Assembly (NCBI GenBank): GCA_013816415.1
Contig: JACDEN010000115.1
Span: forward strand, 1 to 7,646
DNA: 7,646 nt
Source: Planctomycetota bacterium
Lineage (GTDB): Bacteria > Planctomycetota > UBA11346
Direction: 5' to 3'
The notes under the pieces were generated by a model. The model made no database searches. It was given only the letters and a program-made list of their open reading frames with translations, and had not been told where the DNA came from. The position numbers were made by a program, and so were the translations under genes. This document shows, piece by piece, positions 1 through 5,090 of this stretch (the stretch's first letter is position 1; every line of letters starts with the position of its first letter).

Positions 1-438
1 GTCGATGCCCATCTGGGCCAGGGAGCGTCTGCTGCGGCGCTGCATCTGACCGCGGATGCGGACCAGCCGTTCTACGTGCTGACCAAGGCCGCCGAGCGCA
101 TGACCGCGAAGCCATCCGACGGCGCGGCCGCGCCTGCCGCCGGGGCGTCGGTCGCCGCGGCCTTGCCGTGGGCCGACATCGGATTGTTCGAGAAGGTGCG
201 GCGCATCGAAGCGGTCCTCGACCAGCACGTGCGCGCGGCCCTGGCCAGCGACGGCGGCGGCATCGATCTGGTCGACCTCAAGGAGAACGACCTCTTCGTG
301 CAGTACCACGGCGCCTGCGGCAGCTGCTCGTCGTCGATCGGCGGGACGCTGCAGTTCATCCAGGACTCGTTGAACAACCACTTGGCCACGCAACTGCAGG
401 TCAAGGTGATGGGCGCGGAGCTTGCTGGATTTACGTGA
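1..438 (+). CDS. NifU C-terminal-domain Fe-S scaffold protein, 5' end missing
   Basis: The frame is open from the first base, so the start lies outside the window; 145 residues are visible. Visible residues 63-143 match the NifU C-terminal (Nfu) domain: a helix-rich start (LFEKVRRIEAVLDQHVRAAL), the DGGGIDLVDL strand and the C106-G-S-C109 motif followed by SSSIGGTLQFIQ. In this family the CxxC pair carries a transient [4Fe-4S] cluster, usually bridged between two monomers, which is passed to apo-proteins in the cytoplasm. An Ala/Pro/Gly-rich linker at 41-54 joins the domain to an upstream segment (1-35) that I do not recognise. The protein is therefore probably multi-domain, like full NifU or NfuA types. 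The GTG at 76 and ATG at 100 are unlikely starts because the frame stays open with protein-like content upstream. The stop at 436-438 is followed within 3 nt by a heptad repeat array. The domain call is firm; the full architecture is unknown. Confidence 0.85.
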   Translation, partial: VDAHLGQGASAAALHLTADADQPFYVLTKAAERMTAKPSDGAAAPAAGASVAAALPWADIGLFEKVRRIEAVLDQHVRAALASDGGGIDLVDLKENDLFVQYHGACGSCSSSIGGTLQFIQDSLNNHLATQLQVKVMGAELAGFT

Positions 439-441
439 GCG

Positions 442-488
442 GGTTGGTGGTTGGTGGTTGGTGGTTGGTGGTTGGTGGTTGGTGGTGG
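442..488 (+). repeat. GGTTGGT heptad tandem array
   Basis: Six perfect tandem copies of GGTTGGT occupy 442-483, followed by GGTGG. The array begins 3 nt after the stop codon of the NifU-type gene, with the G-rich strand being the sense strand. The regularly spaced GG pairs could fold into two-tier G-quadruplexes in RNA or DNA; GGTTGGTGGTTGG closely resembles the thrombin-binding aptamer GGTTGGTGTGGTTGG, a well-known two-tier quadruplex. A related array in inverted orientation lies at 1791-1822. A role in transcription ending, mRNA stability or recombination is possible but not shown. Confidence 0.9.
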
Positions 489-593
489 ACAATTCGTAAA
501 ACACAGTGTGCGTCGCTTGTCGCCTGCCCTCGGATCATCCGCGCTGATGCTGATGCTGCGCGCGCGGCGCGCGACCTCGGTTGAATAAGGCCC

Positions 594-694
594 AGCCGCG
601 TCTGGTGGAAGATCGCGGCTCGTCGGTGATGTGACATCACCCAGGTCCCGGAAGGGGACGCTGGTGACTGACGGCCGAGAAACCCCATTGTCAG
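594..694 (+). ncRNA. Candidate structured RNA leader (hairpin train)
   Basis: Four inverted repeats follow one another. A: AGCCGCG 594-600 with CGCGGCT 614-620 (7 bp). B: GGTGATGT 625-632 with ACATCACC 634-641. C: GTCCC 645-649 with GGGAC 655-659, loop GGAAG. D: CTGAC 668-672 with GTCAG 690-694. Stem C can grow outward: TCAC(C)CAG at 637-644 pairs with CTGGTGA at 661-667 (one bulge on each side), giving about 12 bp. That long stem uses the same CACC (638-641) as stem B, so B and extended C exclude each other. A purine-rich GGGAGG (702-707) follows, 63 nt before the ATG at 770. I matched it to no known riboswitch or ncRNA family. It could be the 5' leader of the 770-1498 gene, a small RNA, or chance pairing in GC-rich DNA. 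Confidence 0.35.
625..641. promoter_or_regulatory. 17-bp palindrome, possible operator
   Basis: GGTGATGTGACATCACC is a perfect inverted repeat with 8-bp arms around one central G. Symmetry of this quality and size is typical of a site for a dimeric regulator. It lies 128 bp upstream of the start of the secreted-protein gene at 770. The same bases would form hairpin B of the candidate RNA leader, so DNA-level and RNA-level roles cannot be told apart here. It does not match a regulator consensus I can name. Confidence 0.35.
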
Positions 695-769
695 AAACGA
701 AGGGAGGTTAATCTTCCAGGGCGGCATCGATGGCAGCCGGACGAAGGCCCCCTCATTGGACAGGTTCCC

Positions 770-1498
770 ATGCGAATGATCGCGATCGTGGTGTGCTGGG
801 CGCTTCTGTCTTTCGCGTCGGTGACGGCTGGCGAGATGCAAGCCGTGCTCGATGAGCGTGATCGCGCACGTGATCGCACCGAGCAGGAATACAAGCTGAA
901 GCTGGCGGATGCCGACAAGAAGGCCCTGCAGCGTCTCAGCGCCCTCGCCAAGAGCGCGAAAGACATCGAGAAGATCGAAGTCTACAAGGAGATGCTGCGA
1001 ATCGACCAGCGGAACGAGGAGGCGGTGAAATATTTTTCCGCCCTCGGTACGCTCGACGCGACGCTGTTGTCATTGAGCAAGCCGAGCTCCGAAGACAGTT
1101 TTAAAGAATTCATCAAGCCCAAGACGGAAGCCGAATGGAAGGCGCTCAAAGGCTTGGAATTCAAGCTGGATGCCAATAAGGCATCTCATTCATCCGACGA
1201 CAATACAAAAGCATGCACTCTCGTAATCGCCGGCCTGAAAAGTGGCGCCCTGGTGCGCTTGGTCATGAACCCGGCCGATCAATGGACGTCGCCTTCGGTG
1301 GAGGACAAGACTCAAGCGTACTGGCAGAATCGCCTGGTCGTGCGGACGGGTGAGGGTGAAAATGGTTTCACCAAGGTGAGCGATCTCAAGGGCGGCATCT
1401 ATGATGTCGGGGAGCATCCGATCGAATTCAAAACGATCGATGCCGTCGAGGACCTTCGGGGTCAGTTGCGCATCAAGGTCATTCTGCTTTCGAAGTGA
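770..1498 (+). CDS. Secreted coiled-coil protein of unknown function
   Basis: A 242-residue protein. Residues 1-20 form a signal peptide: Arg at 2, a hydrophobic core IAIVVCWALLSFA, and a V-T-A site for cleavage after A20. The product is probably periplasmic or secreted. Residues about 24-90 are charged, heptad-like and helical (many Lys, Glu, Asp, Arg with spaced Leu), predicting a coiled coil; the pattern LQRLSALAKSAKDIEKIEVYK recalls helical segments in planctomycete secreted proteins, which is only an impression. Residues about 125-240 look beta-rich, with alternating hydrophobic strands (TLVIAGL, LVRLVM, NRLVVRTGEG, RIKVILL). I recognise no catalytic motif; the only cysteine after the signal peptide is C149. 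The ATG at 770 has a weak GGACAGG five nt upstream; ATG 776 is an alternative. GC content is much lower than in neighbours (29/60 and 30/60 in rows 1081 and 1141), hinting at separate origin. A candidate structured leader lies upstream. It is convergent with the PhyH gene at 1813. Confidence 0.75.
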   Translation: MRMIAIVVCWALLSFASVTAGEMQAVLDERDRARDRTEQEYKLKLADADKKALQRLSALAKSAKDIEKIEVYKEMLRIDQRNEEAVKYFSALGTLDATLLSLSKPSSEDSFKEFIKPKTEAEWKALKGLEFKLDANKASHSSDDNTKACTLVIAGLKSGALVRLVMNPADQWTSPSVEDKTQAYWQNRLVVRTGEGENGFTKVSDLKGGIYDVGEHPIEFKTIDAVEDLRGQLRIKVILLSK

Positions 1499-1790
1499 CG
1501 ACAGCGCACGGATAGGGATCTGGATGACATGCGCCGGCGAGTTGCGGCGCGTGACGGCTCCAGGAGCGATAAAGGACCTACGCACATTACCAGAGACGGG
1601 ATGTATCTGCCGCCCTTCGCTGGCCAGCTTGCAGACACCAGCGTCGACGTGCTTCGGGGCTTCCTACCACCGATCCTTCCCTCCTTTATTGCCATGTCCT
1701 TTGCATCCCCCACTCCTGGCCGGTCCGCCCGGCGCACTGTCCATTTTTGCCATGGAAAATAGTGGTCATATTTCCCAGCCACCACCCACC
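1499..1790. other. Intergenic stretch without a convincing gene
   Basis: Between the convergent secreted-protein and PhyH genes. Short open frames exist on both strands (for example 1529-1762 +), but none has a recognisable domain, a ribosome-binding site or a protein-like composition that I can defend. A small inverted repeat, GCCGG 1719-1723 with CCGGC 1729-1733, has no T-tract and is weak as a terminator. The heptad array starts at its right edge. Confidence 0.6.
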
Positions 1791-1822
1791 ACCAACCACT
1801 AACCACCAACCACTAACCAACC
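1791..1822 (-). repeat. Second heptad array, inverted, overlapping a stop codon
   Basis: On the + strand four tandem heptads alternate ACCAACC (1791-1797), ACTAACC (1798-1804), ACCAACC (1805-1811), ACTAACC (1812-1818), then AACC (1819-1822). Degenerate CCACC units continue leftward to about 1778. Read on the minus strand this is GGTTGGT alternating with GGTTAGT, the same unit as at 442-483, again G-rich on the sense strand of the gene it follows. The PhyH stop codon TAG (1813-1815) lies inside the array and is created by the GGTTAGT variant. Confidence 0.88.
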
Positions 1823-2709
1823 GCATCCAAATCCAGCACCAGCGGGAACCATGATCCCTCGATCACCTCGCCTTTCGGCACCAGACCGGCTCCCGGCATC
1901 AGGATGCCATCGTCGGCGGCGGAGCGCGTGCCGTCGGCCATGTAGTTCAGTACGATCGCGCGTCGCGGGCGGTCGCTCCGATTCGGAAACGAGCCATGTA
2001 CCGTGTGGTCGTGATGGAATGAACAGGTCCCGGCGGGCTGCTCGAGCGGCTGCGGCTTGAACTGCGCGAGCTGGTCCGGCGCGAGCTGCTTGGCGAGGCG
2101 TTCCATGTCGCCCATCAGATCGGTCGGGGCGAGCAGCGGCCAGCGATGCGACCCGGGCACGCAGTGCAGACAGCCGTTCTCAAGCGAGGAATCGTCGAGA
2201 CCGATCCACACCGACATGAAACTGCCCGCTGGCGTCGCGCGCTTCCAATAGCTGTAGTCCTGGTGCCAGGCGACGTTGCCGCCGGTCTTCGCAGGTTTGT
2301 AGAACACCTGGTCGTGCCAGAAACGCACGCGCCGCGTGCCCAGCAGCTGCGCGACCCTGACGGTGATCGCCGGATGGAAGACCAGGTCGTGGATCGCCTC
2401 GTCGATCATCCACGCGCCCTGCATGTAGGTGATCGGGGCGGTGCCGCCGACGCTGCCGCCGACCAGCTCGGACTCGCGGCCGTTATGGCGGGTGACGATC
2501 GCCTCGAGTCCCGAGCGCACGCGCTCGACCTGTGCAGGATCCATGATCGGAACGCGAGGGATGAAGCCGTCGCGGTGGAAATCCGCGACCCGCTGGTCGG
2601 TGAGGCCGTACGATCCGACGTCCGCGGCACCCGCGCGCGGAAAGGTCCGCCCATGCGGAGCCGCGACCGCGAGATAATCGATGCGGGCAGGGGTCGAGAG
2701 CGTGGTCAT
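1813..2709 (-). CDS. Phytanoyl-CoA dioxygenase (PhyH) family Fe(II)/2-oxoglutarate oxygenase
   Basis: A 298-residue protein. PhyH-family enzymes use Fe(II), 2-oxoglutarate and O2 to hydroxylate small molecules in the cytoplasm. The metal triad looks complete: H149-Q-D151 in VAWHQDYSYW and H238 in VHGSF. R249, 11 residues after the second His as in human PHYH, is the likely 2-oxoglutarate anchor. The 89-residue spacing between the two His also matches PHYH. The CVPGSH stretch (183-188) is typical of the family. The substrate is unknown; nothing points to ectoine or phytanoyl-CoA specifically. Start: ATG at 2709 with GAGG at 2717-2720, seven nt upstream. The last two residues, Val-Gly, and the TAG stop are encoded by the heptad array, so the C-terminus may have been changed by the repeat. 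The gene is divergent from cimA across a 280-bp shared region. Confidence 0.9.
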   Translation of the reverse strand: MTTLSTPARIDYLAVAAPHGRTFPRAGAADVGSYGLTDQRVADFHRDGFIPRVPIMDPAQVERVRSGLEAIVTRHNGRESELVGGSVGGTAPITYMQGAWMIDEAIHDLVFHPAITVRVAQLLGTRRVRFWHDQVFYKPAKTGGNVAWHQDYSYWKRATPAGSFMSVWIGLDDSSLENGCLHCVPGSHRWPLLAPTDLMGDMERLAKQLAPDQLAQFKPQPLEQPAGTCSFHHDHTVHGSFPNRSDRPRRAIVLNYMADGTRSAADDGILMPGAGLVPKGEVIEGSWFPLVLDLDAVG

Positions 2710-2761
2710 GAATGATCCTCGTACGGCAGGATACCACGCGGGAACCCCGGGCTACGTCGGC

Positions 2762-2845
2762 AATTGCGCAATCCGGTACTATTTCGCCCGGGAATGTCCG
2801 CGGCTGCTGGTTGTCTTGGCGGGGTCGCCGGATACAAATTGCGCA
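2762..2845. promoter_or_regulatory. Pair of AATTGCGCA direct repeats between divergent genes
   Basis: The 9-mer AATTGCGCA occurs at 2762-2770 and again at 2837-2845, 75 bp apart. The first copy sits in a perfect palindrome, ATTGCGCAAT (2763-2772). The second overlaps the proposed -10 element and transcription start of cimA and is followed by an inverted repeat, GCGCA-TGC-TGCGC (2841-2853). Two matching sites between divergent genes could be operators for a shared regulator. The evidence is only the repeat itself. Confidence 0.3.
2811..2838 (+). promoter_or_regulatory. Possible sigma70-type promoter for cimA
   Basis: TTGTCT (2811-2816, 4/6 to TTGACA) and TACAAA (2833-2838, 4/6 to TATAAT) are separated by 16 bp, in a locally A/T-richer patch of otherwise GC-rich DNA. 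Transcription would begin near 2845, giving cimA a leader of about 145 nt. Matches are moderate and no other support exists. Confidence 0.35.
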
Positions 2846-2886
2846 TGCTGCGCGACACCCGGGCCCGAATTAGCATCGGCATCTGA
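2845..2886 (+). CDS. Candidate cimA leader peptide, MLRDTRARISIGI
   Basis: A 13-codon ORF, ATG at 2845 and TGA at 2884-2886, encodes MLRDTRARISIGI. Three of the last five codons are isoleucine (ATT, ATC, ATC). It lies 103 nt upstream of cimA, whose pathway ends in isoleucine. Leader peptides rich in the end-product amino acid just before their stop are the hallmark of transcription or translation attenuation in amino-acid operons, where ribosome stalling on scarce tRNA changes downstream RNA folding. I see no Shine-Dalgarno sequence; the proposed promoter would place the transcript start at or next to the ATG, so translation might be leaderless. No clear intrinsic terminator with a U-tract follows, which favours translational control if it is real. 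A 13-codon ORF with three Ile could also occur by chance. Confidence 0.4.
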   Translation: MLRDTRARISIGI

Positions 2887-2919
2887 CCGACCCCCTCGCC
2901 CGCAGCACGCCCTCCATCC

Positions 2920-2981
2920 GTCGCCGTCCCGAGAGCCTCCTGCCCGCTGAGATGTGCGCCCCGTCCTCCTCCGGCGACCGG
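2920..2981 (+). promoter_or_regulatory. Possible hairpin over the cimA translation-start region
   Basis: GTCGCCG (2920-2926) is complementary to CGGCGAC (2972-2978), with two more C-G pairs after a one-base bulge (2918-2919 with 2980-2981). The right arm ends 8 nt before the cimA ATG, so the stem would cover the ribosome entry region. A second complement, GGTCGCCGG at 2823-2831, pairs with the same right arm (2971-2979) if transcription starts upstream of it. Such alternatives are what attenuation needs, but GC-rich DNA makes chance pairing likely. Confidence 0.3.
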
Positions 2982-2989
2982 ATCACCCC

Positions 2990-4609
2990 ATGACTTCCAT
3001 CGAGATCTACGAAACCACCCTGCGCGATGGCGCCCAGGGTGAAGGCGTCAACCTCAGCCTCGCCGACAAGCTGGCGCTGGCCGAAGCGCTGGATTGGCTC
3101 GGCGTCGCCTACATCGAAGGCGGCTGGCCGGGATCCAACGCCAAGGACGAGGCGTTCTTCGCGCAGGTGCGCGACCTGAAGCTGACCACCAGCAAGATCG
3201 CCGCCTTCGGTTCCACCCGTCGCGCCAAGGTCACGCCCGACGCCGACACCAATCTGCTCAAGCTGGTCGAAGCGAAGGCCGACGTCGTCTGCATCTTCGG
3301 CAAGACCTGGGATCTGCACGTGCGCGACGCTCTGCGCGTGTCGCTCGAGGAGAACCTGGCAATGGTCGGCGATTCCGTCGCCTTCCTGGTCAAGGCCACC
3401 GGCCGCGACGTGTTCTACGACGCCGAGCATTTCTTCGACGGCTGGAAGGCCAACGCCGGCTACGCGCTCGACACGCTCGAGGCCGCGCACCGTGCCGGCG
3501 CCGTGCGCATCGTGCTGTGCGACACCAATGGCGGCACCCTCCCGCAGGAGGTCACCACCGCCATCGCCCAGGTGCGCGCGCGCCTGCCGACGGCGCCACT
3601 CGGGATCCACGTCCACAACGACGGCGGGCTCGCGGTCGCCAACACCCTCGCGGCGCTGCAGGCCGGCTGCATCCAGGCGCAGGGCTGCATCAACGGCATG
3701 GGCGAGCGCTGCGGCAACGTCGACCTCACGGCGGTGATCGCCAACTGCGAACTCAAGCTCGGCATGCGCTGCCTGCCGGAAGGCCACCTGCAGCGCCTGA
3801 CCGAGATCAGCCGCGTGGTGTGGGAGCGCATCAACCTGCAGGGGCCGACCAACCAGCCGTTCGTCGGGCGTTCGGCGTTCGCGCACAAGGGCGGCATCCA
3901 CGTCTCCGCCGTGCAGCGCAACAGCAAGACCTATGAGCACGTCGAGCCGGAAACGGTCGGCAACACGCGGCGCATCCTGATCAGCGAACTCTCGGGACGC
4001 TCGAACATCCAGGCCAAGCTGGCGAGCCGCTATCCGGGGCTCAGCGATGACGTGGTGATCAGGGCCATCCTCAGCGACATCGTCGAGCTCGAGAACGCGG
4101 GCTACAGCTACGAGGCGGCCGACGCCAGCTTCGATCTGCTGGTGCGCCGGCATCTCGGTGTTGCGCGCGAGCCGTTCGTGCTGCACCACTACCGCATCCA
4201 CGGCCTCGGCACGCCCGAAGGCGACCAGGACCTGGTCGAGGCGACGGTCAAGGTGACCGTCGACGGCGACCTCCGGCTGCGCGTCGCGGAGGGGCACGGT
4301 CCGGTCGACGCGCTGAGCCACGCGCTGATGGCGGCGCTGCTGCCGTCGTATCCGCAGCTGAAGGATCTGGCGCTGAGCGACTTCAAGGTGCGCGTGGTCA
4401 ACAGTTCCGACGGCACCGCGGCCAAGGTGCGGGTGCTGATCGAGCACCGCTACCAGGGCCAGTCGTTCGGCACCATCGGGGTGAGCGAGAACATCATCGA
4501 GGCGAGCTGGGCCGCGCTCGAGGAGGCGGTCGAATACGCGCTGCAGGTCGAGGAGAGCGGCGCCCAGCCGGCGGTCGCACCTCCCAAGTCGGCCGCGGCC
4601 CCGCGTTGA
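2990..4609 (+). CDS. cimA: (R)-citramalate synthase
   Basis: A 539-residue protein of the LeuA/HMGL-like family, closest in length and layout to the CimA (citramalate synthase) group. It condenses pyruvate and acetyl-CoA to (R)-citramalate, the first step of the threonine-independent route to 2-oxobutyrate and isoleucine. The N-terminal TIM-barrel catalytic domain (about 3-275) carries ETTLRDGAQGEG (8-19; R12 and D13 catalytic/metal), H207-V-H209-N-D, and GMGERCGN (236-243). H303 lies in the KGGIHVSA linker. Residues about 400-520 form the LeuA-type dimer domain, which in this family binds the end product, so isoleucine feedback is likely. An Ala/Pro tail ends the protein. ATG 2990 is chosen because IEIYETTLRDG then starts at the usual distance; the in-frame GTG at 2954 adds 12 unlike residues. 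No good Shine-Dalgarno is visible. An Ile-ending mini-ORF lies upstream. A 2-isopropylmalate or homocitrate synthase is less likely given the long C-terminal domain and YIEGGWPGSN motif. Confidence 0.9.
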   Translation: MTSIEIYETTLRDGAQGEGVNLSLADKLALAEALDWLGVAYIEGGWPGSNAKDEAFFAQVRDLKLTTSKIAAFGSTRRAKVTPDADTNLLKLVEAKADVVCIFGKTWDLHVRDALRVSLEENLAMVGDSVAFLVKATGRDVFYDAEHFFDGWKANAGYALDTLEAAHRAGAVRIVLCDTNGGTLPQEVTTAIAQVRARLPTAPLGIHVHNDGGLAVANTLAALQAGCIQAQGCINGMGERCGNVDLTAVIANCELKLGMRCLPEGHLQRLTEISRVVWERINLQGPTNQPFVGRSAFAHKGGIHVSAVQRNSKTYEHVEPETVGNTRRILISELSGRSNIQAKLASRYPGLSDDVVIRAILSDIVELENAGYSYEAADASFDLLVRRHLGVAREPFVLHHYRIHGLGTPEGDQDLVEATVKVTVDGDLRLRVAEGHGPVDALSHALMAALLPSYPQLKDLALSDFKVRVVNSSDGTAAKVRVLIEHRYQGQSFGTIGVSENIIEASWAALEEAVEYALQVEESGAQPAVAPPKSAAAPR

Positions 4610-4634
4610 GCGGCGGCCTTCACAGCGCCGCCGC
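4610..4634 (+). terminator. Strong hairpin directly after cimA
   Basis: GCGGCGGC (4610-4617) pairs perfectly with GCCGCCGC (4627-4634) around a 9-nt loop, starting on the base after the cimA stop. There is no T-tract after it, so it is not a classic intrinsic terminator. It could still end or stabilise the cimA mRNA, or lower read-through into the next gene 30 nt further on. Confidence 0.4.
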
Positions 4635-4664
4635 AGGCGCATACTGTCAGTGCCAGGAGGCCCC

Positions 4665-5078
4665 ATGTATCCAGCCGAGATGACCGATCCGATCCGCGAG
4701 GAAGTCCACGAGATGGGGCTGACCGAGCTCAAGACTCCGCAGGAGGTCGACGCGGCGATCGCCCGGAAGGGCACCTGCCTGGTGTTCATCAACAGCATCT
4801 GCGGCTGCGCGGCCGGCGGCGCGCGGCCCGGGCTGCACCTCGCGCTCGGCAAGGCGCAGAAGAAGCCGAGCCAGGTGACGACGGTGTTCGCCGGCGTCGA
4901 CAAGGATGCGGTGACCGCGGCGCGCAAGCATTTCGCCGAGTATCCGCCGTCGAGCCCGAGCGCCGCGCTGCTCAAGGACGGCGAGGTGGTGTGGATGCTG
5001 CATCGCCACCAGATCGAAGGCCGCTATCCGGAGCAGATCGCGGAAGCGTTCACCAAGGCGTTCGAAGCGAACTGCTGA
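4665..5078 (+). CDS. BrxA/BrxB (YphP/YqiW) family bacilliredoxin-like protein
   Basis: A 137-residue cytoplasmic thioredoxin-fold protein that aligns along its length, from memory, with Bacillus YphP: FINSICGCAAGGARP (41-55) matches VNSVCGCAAGLARP, and TVFAGVDKDAV, YPPSSPSAALLKDGEVV, HRHQIEGR and a C-terminal Cys also match. The active site is C46-G-C48. In Firmicutes these proteins remove bacillithiol from oxidised protein cysteines; family members also occur in bacteria outside Firmicutes, where the thiol partner may differ. The ATG at 4665 is preceded by AGGAGG (4655-4660) with only 4 nt spacing; GTG 4650 lies before that site and ATG 4680 is too far from it. It is 55 nt downstream of cimA on the same strand and could be co-transcribed despite the hairpin between them. 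Its stop lies 12 nt from the stop of the convergent PhyH-like gene. Confidence 0.88.
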   Translation: MYPAEMTDPIREEVHEMGLTELKTPQEVDAAIARKGTCLVFINSICGCAAGGARPGLHLALGKAQKKPSQVTTVFAGVDKDAVTAARKHFAEYPPSSPSAALLKDGEVVWMLHRHQIEGRYPEQIAEAFTKAFEANC

Positions 5079-5090
5079 GGCCGCCGACGG

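Noticed and set aside
442..488. CRISPR array
   Set aside because: The units are 7-bp tandem repeats without spacers.
559..573. CGCGCG-CGG-CGCGCG inverted repeat as terminator of the NifU-type gene
   Set aside because: Simple alternating CG run with no T-tract, 120 nt past the stop; likely compositional.
688..714. Promoter with -35 TTGTCA for the gene at 770
   Set aside because: The -35 is good (5/6), but no acceptable -10 lies at 16-18 bp; the best candidate, TAATCT, is at 15 bp and a poor match.
702..732. GGGAGG as ribosome-binding site for a small ORF from ATG 730
   Set aside because: The spacing of 22 nt is too long, and the resulting 41-codon product has no features of a real protein.
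1529..1762. 77-codon + strand ORF between the convergent genes
   Set aside because: No ribosome-binding site and no recognisable domain.
2954..2989. Upstream GTG start for cimA
   Set aside because: It adds 12 residues unlike the family N-terminus; the ATG at 2990 places the TTLRDG motif at the normal distance.
4650..4664. GTG start for the bacilliredoxin-like gene
   Set aside because: It lies upstream of the AGGAGG site that serves the ATG at 4665.
2870..4975. 701-codon open frame on the minus strand across cimA and the bacilliredoxin gene
   Set aside because: It lies antisense to two well-supported genes; long antisense frames are common in GC-rich DNA, and its product is Arg/Val/Asp/Ala-rich with no domain I recognise.
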